Positions 52,932 through 63,687 of a DNA stretch of 64,000 nucleotides are shown in pieces. Source of the DNA: Euglena gracilis (taxonomy: Eukaryota > Euglenida > Euglenophyceae > Euglenales). The translations under genes were made by a program, and so were the position numbers. The notes under the pieces are model-generated. The model ran no database searches and was not told the DNA's origin. It worked only from the letters and a program-made list of their open reading frames with translations. The stretch lies in assembly GCA_039621445.1 (NCBI GenBank), contig CP154956.1, positions 23,734,743-23,798,742 on the forward strand. The letters are read 5' to 3'. Each line of letters starts with the position of its first letter. Within the stretch, counting starts at the first letter, position 1.

Positions 52932-53281
52932 AGTGTACGTCCCACCCCGGCTTTTCTACTTATGCTTTCCTCCCGAAAAGCCCGTGGGGGGAGTAACAAT
53001 AAAATTTGCTTCGCTTTTCCCCTTTTGAATGCAAAGCACACAAGCAGAAGAATTGGTGGGACCGCAGTCCCTTATACGAAAGTGACTTTTGCTCTTTCGA
53101 GCATTTTAAAAGAAAGAAATAAAACTTGTATTCAAATGGGACTTCGCCCTCAGAATTCGAAAAGAGACTTGCAAAGCACCAAACCCAATAACCTAGAATT
53201 AGGAACCAGTTACTTTCGCTAAGCTTTCGCTAGCTCGGAGATCATCTCTTTGTCTTATGGTTTAACCACGCCACTGTGTAC
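52932..53281 (-). repeat. Probable 5' LTR of copy 2
   Basis: About 350 bp that lie just upstream of the primer-binding site on the minus strand and end in GTACACT. The outer end is set at TGTACACAG (53281 reading leftward), close to the TGTGTAC start of the other LTRs, but this is uncertain because the LINE begins there too. Internal sequence is largely unlike the LTR at 12755, so the two copies are diverged lineages. Confidence 0.5.
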
Positions 53282-53779
53282 AGCCCGGCCGTAGCCAGAT
53301 TGTAGGCCGTAGTCCATTGTGTCTGGTACACAGTGCCATGGCAGAATGGCTGCCTGGTACACACCTGGTCCTCGCAAACGCGGCGGCGATGCGGCTATTA
53401 CGGGAGGCCTCGGTCCTCGAGGAGCTTAATGACCGCGGCCATTGTCCTGTGTTTGTGTCCTCGTCCCTCGACGCGGGCCGCATTGATTGGCAGCCGCCTC
53501 GCCCTCGTCCTCCGCCGCTGCTCTACGCGGCCTCCTCCGACCTGGCGTCCTCGCACCAGTGGTCGGACCTCTTGGAGCGCTGGCTTCTCTCTCCGGCTGT
53601 CGTGGCCCCCATCGCGGTGAGGAGGTCAATGCCCGCTCCCTGGCCGGAGGCTGTCGCGCGCTTGCTGACGCTCGTGTAGGAGCAGCAGCGGTGGCCCTCC
53701 TGCTGGCTGGACGCGTACGTGGCCATGATCCCCAGGGGGTTCCGGTGGTGCACGCCCTCAGGACCAGCGTCCTATCACG
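53282..53779 (+). pseudogene. LINE 5' remnant (possible endonuclease end)
   Basis: GC-rich and in broken frames. ORF 53317-53679 includes LNDRGHCPVFVSSSLDAG, which resembles the S/N-D-H-x-P end of a LINE apurinic-type endonuclease, but the match is short. The stretch 53690-53779 codes AYVAMIP and, in another frame, QRPITMLEV of the RT entry motif. The element lacks the rest of its 5' end. Confidence 0.5.
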
Positions 53780-55177
53780 ATGCTGGAGGTGCTGTACCGG
53801 CTGTGGGCAAAGGGGATCGTCACTGCGTGCACCCCGACCCTCCAACACGTCTTCCTATCGGACACCGCCTTCGGCTTCTGCGAAGGCTGCGGTACCCTGC
53901 ATTCTGTGCAGGTGGTGCTGGACATCATGCGCCTGCAGCACCACCGCCGCGCGGAGCTGTGGGTGGCCTGTTTCGACCTGGCGAAGTGCTATGACAGCCT
54001 GCCATGGCGGGCGGTGTTCCACCTGCTGCGGCAGGTGGGCGTGCCGGAGGACGTGGTGGCAACCTTCGCTGCGTTCTTCAAGGACGTGCGCAGGCGATTC
54101 CGCTACGGGACCGTCTTCGGCGAGCCGTGGCAGGCGTGCAACGGCCTGGCGCGAGGCTGCCCGGCAAGTCCCGACCTGCTGAAAATCCTCTTCGAGATCT
54201 TTCATCGGTGGGCTGCCGCGCAGCGCCTCGGGGTCGATGTCGCAGGCCTCCGTGTCGCGTCCGTCAGCTTCGCCGACGACCTGGTGCTGCTGGCCCCTTC
54301 CCAGCCTGCGGTGGAGGAGCTGATCGCGGCGTACCTGGAGTGGTGCGCTTTGCTGGGCGTGAAGGTCACGAAGGTCCAAGTCTGGTCCACGCTGGGCCCG
54401 GGGCAGGCCGTGTCCATCGGCGACTCCTCCGTCATGACCACCGCCAAGTTCCGCTCCGTCGGCTCCGTGTCCGTGGCGGCTGTCTCGCTACGCGGGAGCG
54501 TCTGGCGCGGCACGGCATCGGCGGCGTGGTGTCTGTGCTGCGGGGTGGAGGTGGAGGACGACGCCCACGTGCTGACGGGCTGTCCGGCTACCGGCGCTTC
54601 CCCCCCCCCCCCGGCCCTGCTGGATGTGTGGGTGCTGGCCAGGGCTACGTCGAAGCTGAGTGTGCCGCCCCCTTCACTGGCATGGCTGACGGCGCACTGC
54701 CTCCCCCTGCTGGTGGCGCTGGTCCCCTCCACCGTGCTGCACCATCACGCTCTCCCAGCAGCGGATGCGACGCAGTTCATGCTCGCGTTGCACGTGGCCC
54801 TGGCTGAGCGCACGGCAGAACTCCTTCGCCGTCGTGGTGAGCTCATGGCCACCTCCCTGATGCTGGTCGACACGCCCTCCGACCAGCCCCTGGCGGTCCC
54901 ACCAGTCCTGTCCCCGGCCCCGGCGGCGAGCAGCTCCTCGTGTGCATTGCCCCCAGAGCTGCGCCTCAGTGTCCCCGAACTGCGGTCCCGGGAGCTTCGG
55001 CAGCGCCAGCGCCCCTCGGTCCCGCTGGCTCCAGCCGGTCCCCCGCAGGCCCCCTCGTGCGGTAGCCCCCGGCGGGGTTGGTTGCAGTCGCGCCTGGTTG
55101 TCTTGCTGCGGGTATCACACTGTGGTCTGCCACGCCAGCCACGGCTGCCGTTCGGAGGTCTTTTTGGACCGCTTTGA
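53780..55177 (+). CDS. LINE (non-LTR) reverse transcriptase, truncated
   Basis: RT of a non-LTR retrotransposon. Motifs in order: ITMLEVLYRLWAK, FLSDTAFGFCEGCGT, VACFDLAKCYDSLPW (first Asp of the palm), GLARGCPASPDLLKILF and SFADDLVLLAP with the catalytic FADD at 54269-54280. A cysteine motif CLCCGVEVEDDAHVLTGC (about 54535-54590) follows, the CCHC-type finger often found after LINE RTs, then a Pro/Ser-rich tail. The reading frame extends upstream without an ATG and shifts frame at about 53770; the ATG at 53780 is therefore not the native start. Codon use is strongly GC-biased, unlike the chromovirus copies on both sides. Confidence 0.9.
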   Translation: MLEVLYRLWAKGIVTACTPTLQHVFLSDTAFGFCEGCGTLHSVQVVLDIMRLQHHRRAELWVACFDLAKCYDSLPWRAVFHLLRQVGVPEDVVATFAAFFKDVRRRFRYGTVFGEPWQACNGLARGCPASPDLLKILFEIFHRWAAAQRLGVDVAGLRVASVSFADDLVLLAPSQPAVEELIAAYLEWCALLGVKVTKVQVWSTLGPGQAVSIGDSSVMTTAKFRSVGSVSVAAVSLRGSVWRGTASAAWCLCCGVEVEDDAHVLTGCPATGASPPPPALLDVWVLARATSKLSVPPPSLAWLTAHCLPLLVALVPSTVLHHHALPAADATQFMLALHVALAERTAELLRRRGELMATSLMLVDTPSDQPLAVPPVLSPAPAASSSSCALPPELRLSVPELRSRELRQRQRPSVPLAPAGPPQAPSCGSPRRGWLQSRLVVLLRVSHCGLPRQPRLPFGGLFGPL

Positions 55178-55788
55178 GGAGTTGGTGGGCGAGGACTATA
55201 CGACGACCCCCGGCTCCTTGCCGGCTCACCGCCTGTCCGGCTTCTCTAAGGCGCTGGCCAACCTGGTGGGCTCCGCGGACCTGAGCCCTCCCCTCCAGCG
55301 GCACTCATTGGGTGGCGGTCGGTGGCTGTACAACCGCACCCCACTGTGCATCGGGATGCTGACCGCCGGCGTCCACGAGCTGAGCGAGAGCTGGCTGCCT
55401 GTCGGTACCTCGCCCCGTGGCAACCATCGAGGAGGTGGATGCCGGTCTGGCTGCTTGGCTGTGGTACCACCCCCACCTGCGGACGGCGACGGTGGAGCAG
55501 GGGCTGCAGAGCAAAGCGCTTCTGCTGCTGTGGGAGGTGGACAGGGGCATGCCCTTCCCATCCACTGCGGGCAGCTCGGAGTCTGCGCTGGCCCTGGGCC
55601 TCACCCGTCGCCTGCGCCGCCAGGTGGGCCAGGACGATGAGCTGGGGGACTACATTATCCCTCGAGACGTGGTCGGCGCACTGAGACCTGGCCTGCGGGA
55701 CAGCCACCACCAGTGCTGGCCGGTGCAGATCGTGCCGCCCGCCCCCGGGGAGCCGGCTGCCTGGTACGAGCTGTTCCAGCAGCGGTGA
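55178..55788 (+). pseudogene. LINE C-terminal region, frameshifted
   Basis: This region continues the LINE in two other frames: 55140-55420 (SEVFLDRFEELVGEDY; LGGGRWLYNRTPLCIGM) then 55417-55788 (VATIEEVDAGLAAWLWYHPHL; LLLLWEVDRGMPF; IIPRDVVGALRPG). I do not recognise a domain. Two single-base shifts separate it from the RT ORF. It shows the open GC-rich coding style of the RT, so it is read as the same gene. Confidence 0.55.
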
Positions 55789-56185
55789 AAAGACTTCTTG
55801 TCGTCTTTACGGGTCACCGCGCCAGCGGAGGAGTCGAATCATCGGCGCGCTCGAGCAGTGGAGGACGTGGCTCCAGCGAAGAGGCGGCGGACAGCCCTTC
55901 CGGAGCGGGCAGTGTCGGCCAAGCCCCCCGCCCCGCCGAGGTCGTCAAGTAGGGCGCGGTCTCCGGACGCCGAGACCGACGTGCCCCCACCGAAGCGTCA
56001 GTCCACCTTGGACTGTTGGCGGCAATCTGCGAGGGCCCCGCTACCCCGTCATGGGCGAGCGGTTGAGGGTCCACCGACCTAATGGAGGAGTGACGGGGCG
56101 CTTGGCATCGTGATGATCACGGTCATCATGGCCTAGACAGCGCCCCGCGGTGAGGCCCCCCTCGCCGCTCCGACCGAACCCCCCC
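55789..56185 (+). other. LINE 3' end, no further gene seen
   Basis: GC-rich sequence after the last LINE codon, with an Arg/Ala/Pro-rich open reading (55798-56082) that may be a continuation in another frame. It ends in a run of C at 56171-56184, where the B2 sequence of copy 4 begins. No target-site duplication or A-tail was identified. Confidence 0.4.
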
Positions 56186-57391
56186 CCCCCGCCACAAACA
56201 CGTCCAACGCCAGACACACAACGTCGTCATTTGGACGACGCCCCACAAAGCACGCAGGCGCAACGTGATCGTCAGGAAAACTATGACCTGCCGATCCCGC
56301 CAAACTTACAACGATCTTTATACGAAATGTATCACCAACTGCGTCCAGACAAACCGTCCGATGACATTGCCGGACATTACACCGCTTGTGTAACCGTTAC
56401 AATGTGGAGAAAAACACGAGCATTCCGAAAAGACGGTGCATACCGTTGGAATGAACAAGAGCTCGAAGCCGCAAAAGGACAGAAAGGCCAGAAAGGCAAA
56501 GAAAAGCGCGAAGGCTCACAACCGGGATACGTCCTGGACGTACAATTTATGATCGACCATCTGTTCTGGACCTCAGACGGACGTGATACAATTATGCGCG
56601 AGTGTTACGAGGAACAGCACCCCTGGGTTTTTGCTCCTGAAGTACATCACAACATGGTCAAACTCTACAAGGAAAAAGCCCGTGGCTTTTTCTTCGACGG
56701 ACGGTACAATTTCCTGTTACGAAAGCCAGGATGGCATCGACAATTTGCCAGGTTTCTGGCAACTACTTTTCTGGCTCGGATTTCATTGCATGAACTTCGG
56801 TTCATTTGCAATGCCCGCCAGCAAAGCGCACTACTTGCCACATCCAAAGATACAATACGGATGGGCATCATCCCTTGACGCACTGAAGACAATGTTCGAC
56901 AATATCCGAGAAATCGGACCACAAGGCATACAATGGGAAGTATTCCCACTTCCAAAAGATACACAATTGGTGACACACGAAATGTTCTGCTACAATTACC
57001 AAATTTTCTTCAACGAACACTACGGCCCCCACTTCCAAGTGGTCGGAATCGACCTGACATACCCACAACAATTTGTCGTTTGGTGCACCCACCGCCTGCA
57101 CAAGTTCCCGGTGGACTTCTGTGGCTTTGGTGTGAGCGGTCGGACAACCGACCACCCAAACGCACAACGGGCGCAGCCCCACCAACGGGAGTGTGCGGAG
57201 GCCCAACAACAACGAAGACTACTTGGAAACATCTGCCACAGTCCCTTCGAAGTTAGGGAAGTCGGATATGCCAGACGAAACCACCGACAAATGCTTCTGT
57301 ACATGCAGACGTTCCAATGGAGACCATGGGTGTCCTATGCTCTGAAAATCTACAATTTATTCAACCCAAAACAACAACTCCCACAAGAATA
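56186..57391 (+). CDS. B2 first block of chromovirus copy 4
   Basis: This aligns with copy 3 from 38985 almost base for base and with B2 of copy 1 in blocks: MYHQLRPDKPSDDIAG, VLDVQFMIDHLFW, then in a +1 frame FWLGFHCMNFGSF, GIQWEVFPLPKD, FPVDFCGFGVSGR. Two ORFs carry it (56150-56878 and 56583-57392), changing frame near 56750. The first bases before 56186 belong to the LINE. The match begins in the middle of B2, so B1 and the upstream half of the element are missing. Function unknown. Confidence 0.75.
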
Positions 57392-57393
57392 AC

Positions 57394-60028
57394 TCCCTCT
57401 TCGACCTGAACGTGACGAAGACGGAAAACGGAAGTACATCAAACGCCTGTTTGGCGAAACCGTCCGAAGAGAGGACTTTGCCCCATTTTTCAGGGGCAAA
57501 CGTACAAATAAGGATGGGTTGGCCATCCCAATACTGGACTGGCTACCTCGCGGATCGGGAGGAACCAAATTTGTCGGATGGCAAAACTTCCGTGTGCGAT
57601 CACGTAGAAATTTACCTGAACCCCAACCGGCGGAGTCCGACGCAGCACAGTCTGCAGTTGAACAACCTCCAACGGCTGCATGATCTACAACGTCAACAGC
57701 CAAAGCAGCGGCGAAGCCTGCAATCAAACATTCGGAAGAACGTTTGCCACAACCTCCACCTACACCTACCATGTCTGTGGAACACACTCCCGTACACTCT
57801 TCAGACTCTTCGTCCGTTTCCTCTTCTTGGTCATCCAGCGATGAGGAAATGGAAGAAGGGACAGACGATGATCACAGTACACGCTCCGTCTCCTCCGCAT
57901 CTGTGGAGTCTGAACCCGAAGATGCCGGCGTACAACATGCTCTAAGGGCCGAAGTGCCAGATACAACGCCTGCTCAAACACGACCACAACACCATTGCCA
58001 AACGCGGAACCTGACGCGCCTGCAGAATTTACAATAGCCGAAGTGCCTGCAGACTCCACAACGGCCGCAGCGCCTTCGGCAGACGTGGTTCCACCTACTC
58101 CTGCACATGCGGAAGCTGGACAGGAAGCAATTGATGCTGAGATAATCGCATTTCGCGAACTGATCACAAGGCAACAACGGGAAGGCATCGAAAGATACCA
58201 AGACCCCGACGACTTTTTACTCATACCACCACAAGTTGGACGCGCTGCCGAACACGTCCTCGGAAGCGTCCGAAGTGGCGTAGCCTCGATGGTTGCAATG
58301 GTGCGATCGCGGTCGTCCTCTTCAACGCGAAGTCCCCGTGACACGGGACTTGGCGAAAAACCAACACAAGAAGCTACGGCTTCCACCACAGCACAGGCAG
58401 AAGACGCGGCCAGTTCTACTCCTGATGTCCAAACACCTGAAGTGGTGACAATCACGGAATCGACTACAGTCGAAACAACACCACCACATGATATAACACC
58501 CGTAGTGGTACACACACCTGAACAGGTGGTGCCGACGGATCCTGCCGTACCACCTACGACCACACCCACGGTCAAACCTGCTCCAAAGTCACCTGCAGAA
58601 CGCCCCCTGCCGCCACAGCGGAAAGAAAAAGGCAGTAAACCTAAGGCTAAACCACAACCTGCAGAACCGTGCAAACCTGCTGAACGACACACCGAGCCAA
58701 AGCCACCTCCACCTGGGAGTGGTAGCAAATCAGGAAAGCGGGCGAAGGCCCCAGCTGCTACCACACCAGCACCAGCATATATTGAAGTGGCCGGGAAAAG
58801 CAGGGTCACTTCTACCCTCCGAGGTAGAACTCGACAAGGTACAACGTCTGAGACCTCGCAAGAGGAAAACATGCCAGTTGACGATAATGCCACCCTTTGG
58901 CAAGAGGACATTATCTCCAACCTGCCGAGCGTCGAAGAACGCATTGCCATGATACAATCAGCCCACGAACAAAGAATTTTGTTCAACAAGTGGATTGAAC
59001 CCCTGTTCTTCAACGACCAGAAACATAACTACTATGTTCGCCATATCTGGCGATTCTACAATGCCAGATCACCAAGAGTGTTTGCCCAATACCTTGGGGA
59101 AACATTCCTGTTTGACAATAGGCCGAATGGTCAAACAACGTGGCTCTGTACCGTTTTTCACAACATTCGTAACAGCGTGCAGGGTGCATGTCTGTTATGC
59201 TGAAAACAAACGGAAAATTTTCACCACAATGAGTTCGTTCCAAATACAGCCGCTTTGATTTGTGGTGATTGCATCCTTGCCTGGAAAAAACTGAACAACT
59301 TCCGGTGGTCGGAAGAGGACAGAGACCGTGACGTACCAGTTTTCTGTGTCACCTGCCTACGGGCAGACACACGGTGGCCCGCAGATGGAGGAAATCTCAA
59401 GATCGTGCCCGGAAGCGAGGACGTTCTGGATGATTTCCTGAATTTCTACAAAGCAAAGCGACAAATGTACCAACACAAAAGCTTCAAGAAAGCTGAGGCT
59501 TTTGACCGCGGCGGAATCGCCTTTGACTTCCAAACTGATTCTGGCGGAATAAGACTTGCTTTGGAATGTACAAACGGGCGATTGCCCCTACTCTTCAATG
59601 ATGACGACTGGAAACGAGTCATTAACCCACTCTTTACAAAGCCTTCAACAGTTTCTGAAACCACACAACGATGGTTATTGCCTGACTATCCACCTGAACG
59701 ACATGGTTACGAACATTATTCAGAATGGGTTGGTACCATTCTGAAGCCACACATAACCCGCTGTGCCTGTGCATCCCGCGCGCACAACGTTGATTTCAAC
59801 GCTCTGCCTGGGATGCCACAACAGGTACCAGCAAATCATCCAAGATGGAACTATTACATATGGCCTGCAACTTTTCCGAGAGTTTTCTGGGAAAATTTGC
59901 AGATCTACCTCGACAAGCGAGCTGAAATGCTCAAAATCGAACTGTCCAAGGAAATCCAAGAAGTCAAAAGTTGGTTTAACCCACGGATCATCATGGACGA
60001 TTCTGACAAGGATACCCAACTTAAATGA
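57394..60028 (+). pseudogene. B2 middle and second block of chromovirus copy 4
   Basis: Four overlapping frames. The Thr/Pro-rich middle and the start of the second block are in ORF 57995-59203 (PAERPLPPQRKEKGSKPKAK; NMPVDDNATLWQEDIIS; WIEPLFFNDQKHNYYVRHIW). The second block continues in 59255-60028: ALICGDCILAWKK, VFCVTCLRAD, then PGMPQQVPANHPRWNYYIWP. Cysteine pairs match those of copy 1 B2, but in the first pair the second Cys is Phe. A stop and frame change at 59201 separate the ORFs. The end corresponds to the B2 end of copy 1, minus its last 40 residues. Confidence 0.75.
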
Positions 60029-60399
60029 CCTTGGTACAAGACCCACACATGGGTGAGTACTTCAAGGAAACCCCACGTTGAGGTTTCCTGCCTCGTATAA
60101 TCGCTAAACGGCTGAATGGCATATTCCCGACACAATGAGCGAATCCTCGAGCGTGATACGCACTTCATCATCGCGTTCACCCGTTTTAAGACACAATGGC
60201 GGTAATTCGCCTTAATGGTGGATACCACGTTGAGCGCGAAGACGTGCGCACCACAAAGACCGAGCAGTGTCCAGTACGAAGACACGCGTTCTACACTAAT
60301 CAGCGGCGCCAGAATCGACCGTGAACGAAAATGCCCATTCAAAATTCGTAACCCACGTTGATCTCGCCGAATGTATCCGTGTTTCGATAACATGTTATG
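60029..60399 (+). other. 3' flank of copy 4, no gene seen
   Basis: Non-coding. It begins with a 7-bp hairpin (GGAAACC/GGTTTCC, at about 60066-60088). I see no LTR before the satellite begins. Confidence 0.4.
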
Positions 60400-61662
60400 C
60401 GCGAAGAGTTTTTTTAAAAAGCGCCGGCGCGCCGGATCGGTCGGAGAGAACGACCAAAAAAATGATCGCCCGTTTTGGGGGGGGAGGGGGGACCGTGCCC
60501 AAAGTGCGATATTTTTGCGCCTTGCCGGGAGGTAATTGCTGCGTTTTCCGGGGTTTTACGCACTCGAGAGCCGCCGCGGGCCAAAAATGCGCCTGTCAGC
60601 CCCCGCCATGGCCCTTCGCAACAGTTAGGTAAAGGATCGGCCCGACTCTCTACCCGGGGGCGGAGCGATCGGTTTTTTAACCGCGACCGCCGCGGCCGAT
60701 TTCCGCGGAGACTGACCGAAAAATGACGTTTTGGGGGGCGTCCGTTGCCAAAGTGCTATTTTGCGCCTCCTCGGCCGTAATTGCTGCGCTTTACGCACGC
60801 CCGCCGCGGGCAATATTGCGCCTGTCCGCCCGCCGTCCTTCGCAACAGTTAGGTAAAGGATCGCCGACCTTTACCCGGGGCAGACCGCTTGTTTTTAGAG
60901 CGCCGGCGCGGATGATTTCGGCCGAAAATGACCGAAAAGTGACGTTTTGGGGGGCGCCCATTGCCGAAGTGCTCTTTTGCGCCTCCCGGCGCTAATTGTT
61001 GCGTTTTACGCACTCCAGCCGCGGGCAAAACTGCACCTGTCCGCCCGCCGCCCTTCGCGACAGTTACGTAAATGATCGCCGACCTCTGCCTTGGAGGTGC
61101 GTTCGTTTTTAGAGCCCCGGCGCGGCCGATTTCGGCCGAAACTGAAAGAAAAAATACGTTTTGTGGGCCACCGTTGCCAAAGTGCTATTTTGCGCCTCCC
61201 GGGCAGTAATTGCTGCGGTTTACGCAAGGCCTCCGCGGGCAAAATTGCGTGGGCAAAATTGCGCCTGTCTGCCCGCCGCCCTTTGCAACAGTTAGGTAAG
61301 GGATCGCCGACCTCTACCCAGGGCGGAGCGCTCTTTTTTAGAGCGCCGGCGCGGCCGATTTCTGCCGAAAATGACCGAAAAATGACGTTTTGAGTCACTT
61401 TTATGTCATTACGTCCGTTACAAGTGTGCTATTTTGCGCCTCCCGGGCGGTAACTGCTGCATTTTACGCACGCCCGGCGCAGGCAAAATTGGGCCTGTCC
61501 GCACGCCGCCCTTCGCAACACTTACGTAAAGGATCGCCGTCCTCTACCCGGGGCGGAGCGCTCGTTTTTACAGCGCCGGCGCGGCCAATATCCGCGGAGA
61601 CTGACCGAAAAATGACGTCTGGGGGGCGTCCGTTGCCAAAGTGCAATTTTGCGCCTCCCGGG
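60400..61662. repeat. Satellite array, units of about 212-257 bp
   Basis: About five to six diverged tandem units. The shared phase marker GCGCCGGCGCGG appears near 60418 (variant), 60675 (variant), 60898, 61110, 61338 and 61569, giving spacings of 257, 221, 212, 230 and 232. Each unit also has CGAAAAATGACGTTTTG, GCGCCTCCCGGGC, AATTGCTGCGTTTTACGCAC and CTTCGCAACAGTTAGGTAAAG. The array lies between copy 4 and the LTR at 61669. Confidence 0.85.
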
Positions 61663-61668
61663 GGTTTT

Positions 61669-62105
61669 TGTGTACGAAGGCAGGATCCCAGCTCTGTAGG
61701 AAATCTGCAGAGTTTGGATCCGTCACAATCAGAAGGCTGTGATGAACACAGCCGGACGATCGTTGCAGATCCTATGGGATTTAGCGACACGTATCACACG
61801 TGCCTGCGTGATCTCTTTTCCTCACAGGTGGTATTCTATTCTTCACTGTCATTCTTCCAAAGTTTGACCATTGGTTTTGTCAGAGGGAAAAACCCGCGGA
61901 ACAGTCGAACTTGATCTCAGAAGAAACTTCTGAATCTTTGCATTGTGTTTTGCTTCTTGGGGAATTGGGAAGAAAAGGAGAAAACCACTTTTTGTTACTC
62001 CAAAGACTTTTCCCTACCATAAGTAGTCTGCGCACCAAGGCGAAAGCGACAGGCTTTTACAGAAAGTCCCAAAAAGGGGGAAAGGGAAAGCTTTGGATGT
62101 ACACT
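61669..62105 (+). repeat. 5' LTR of a fifth chromovirus-family element
   Basis: About 437 bp from TGTGTAC to GTACACT. It matches the LTR copy at 63688 closely and the one at 12755 more distantly, sharing CACAGGTGGTATTCT, GGGGAATTGGGAAGAAAAG and CACCAAGGCGAAAG. A primer-binding-site-like sequence follows. It starts exactly where the satellite ends. Confidence 0.7.
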
Positions 62106-62721
62106 TAGTAGCAGATTTAGGCAACGATCCTACATAGACGTTCCACACAGAGAAATTACGTGGTTGACTGGTTGTGAGGATCGTACTGAGCCGTGAAACA
62201 CGGTGAAAGTACTGTTCCTGGCCCCTAGCCAACCTTTTAGCAAGGATACAGGTCTCAGAAGGCTCTGTTCGGTAATCGCCGATACCACCTTTCTGGTCCC
62301 CGTTTCTCTGCTTATTTGTGTGAGTTTTTGGGTTTTTGCCTTCATACCCATCTCAAAAGATGCAGAGCACAAGCCAGCCCCAACCCCAAATTTGATTATG
62401 ACTTGTTGACGAGTTCATTGAGCAATTTTGATGAAGATTGCGGGGATTGGGATAATTGAATGAAACAAGTTCCAATTCCCGACCCCCCAAGCAAGAAGAA
62501 GGCAATTTGAGTCGTTTGTCATTGTAAAAAGGCGAAACGCCTTTATTATTGCATAGGGGTAATGAACCCTCTTCATCATCATTGTCATTAATTGTGCGGG
62601 ATGTAGGTGGCAAAAGGCTATACTCCATCCCGGTTCACCCATCATTGATGCGGCGAGGGGATGAACCCCTTGCACCTTCACACTTGGTTACTTCTGTTAC
62701 CATGAACAAAGTGAGGGGTAT
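62106..62721 (+). other. Primer-binding site and leader of the fifth element
   Basis: TAGTAGCAGATTTAGG (62106-62121) follows the LTR and is a decayed form of TGGTAGCAGAGG. The rest is a leader with no gene I can support; short hairpins occur (for example GGCG-AAA-CGCC at about 62531-62541). Confidence 0.5.
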
Positions 62722-63687
62722 TTGCCCTTTGCTCTGTTCACACCCAACAGATCCCCGATGGAAGCACCGGTGGGCCTTTTGGAGTACAACTCGGTGGAAA
62801 CACCGTGTTTTTTCCAACCCCCCTACTTAATTTCCACCCCCACACCATTTCGCACATTGCCGGGATTACCCGCGGAAACTGCAGTTTTCCCTGCATTGCC
62901 ATGGAACCCAGATATGCGTCTGGTGGTACCGGAAATCTCTGGTGCTTTTTCCATTGTGGAGGACCGTGAGGAAGATTTGAGAGATAACCTCACCCCTGGT
63001 GATTTTTACCAAATTCTAGGTCAACTCCCAGCGGATCACCTGTTGAGCAAGCAAATTTTGCATGTCCACCAATGTGTTGCTGAATGCGCAACTATGCTCA
63101 ACAAAGTTTTACAGTTTGTTGAGGACAATCAAGGGGTTGCCAACACCAAACTGGAATATTGCTGGAATTATTTGCAGGAAATCGGCAAATATTGCCAACA
63201 CAATTTTGAAATGCGGGGAAAGACCTTCAGCGTTTTCGGGAAAGTGTTGACAGTATTTCGCGCACCCAACTTGCACAAAACTTCCAAAAATTCAGTGAAA
63301 CACTGCATGAAGCGGAAACGCGGAATGAATCCAAGTTTCTGCATGTGCAAGATGGTATGAGCCATCTTTTTGCCAAAGTGGAATCCTGTTCAACCATGCT
63401 ATTGCAATCGTAGCAGCAGTTACAAGCGGAAAATGCCACCCGCAAAATGCCGGAAATCGGTAACTTGGTGGCGGTTGAGCATTTTTCCGCACTTACCACT
63501 TCTTTCCAAGAAGCCCAACAACGGATTTTGCTCGGAAATCTTGGCTCGGAAATAGAGCATTTGAAGCAATTCCAGGCGAAAGTGCAAGAAAATTTTGATC
63601 CCCATTCGCAAATCCAGGTTTTGGAGGAACACATCCTACACTTGGAGCAGAAATCCTGCCATTGTGCGGCAAATCAGGATGGATTAA
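62722..63687 (+). CDS. gag: Gag N-terminal part of the fifth element (interrupted)
   Basis: ORF 62722-63360 carries the N-terminal Gag domain also found in copy 2 (LPADHLLSKQILHVHQCV; MLNKVLQFVEDN; YCWNYLQEIGKYCQHNF). A frame change at about 63240 leads to ORF 63447-63716 with a coiled coil ending in LEEHILHLEQKSCHC, which matches copy 2 at about 51550. The ATG could be 62722 or the Met at 62758 (MEAPVGLLEYN), which follows the same distance logic as copy 2. Gag is cut at 63687 by the LTR that starts at 63688, so the rest of this element is not in the window at this place. Confidence 0.65.

Noticed and set aside
60400-61662. Regular repeats as a CRISPR array
   Set aside because: Units exceed 200 bp, vary along their whole length and have no unique spacers; this is a satellite.
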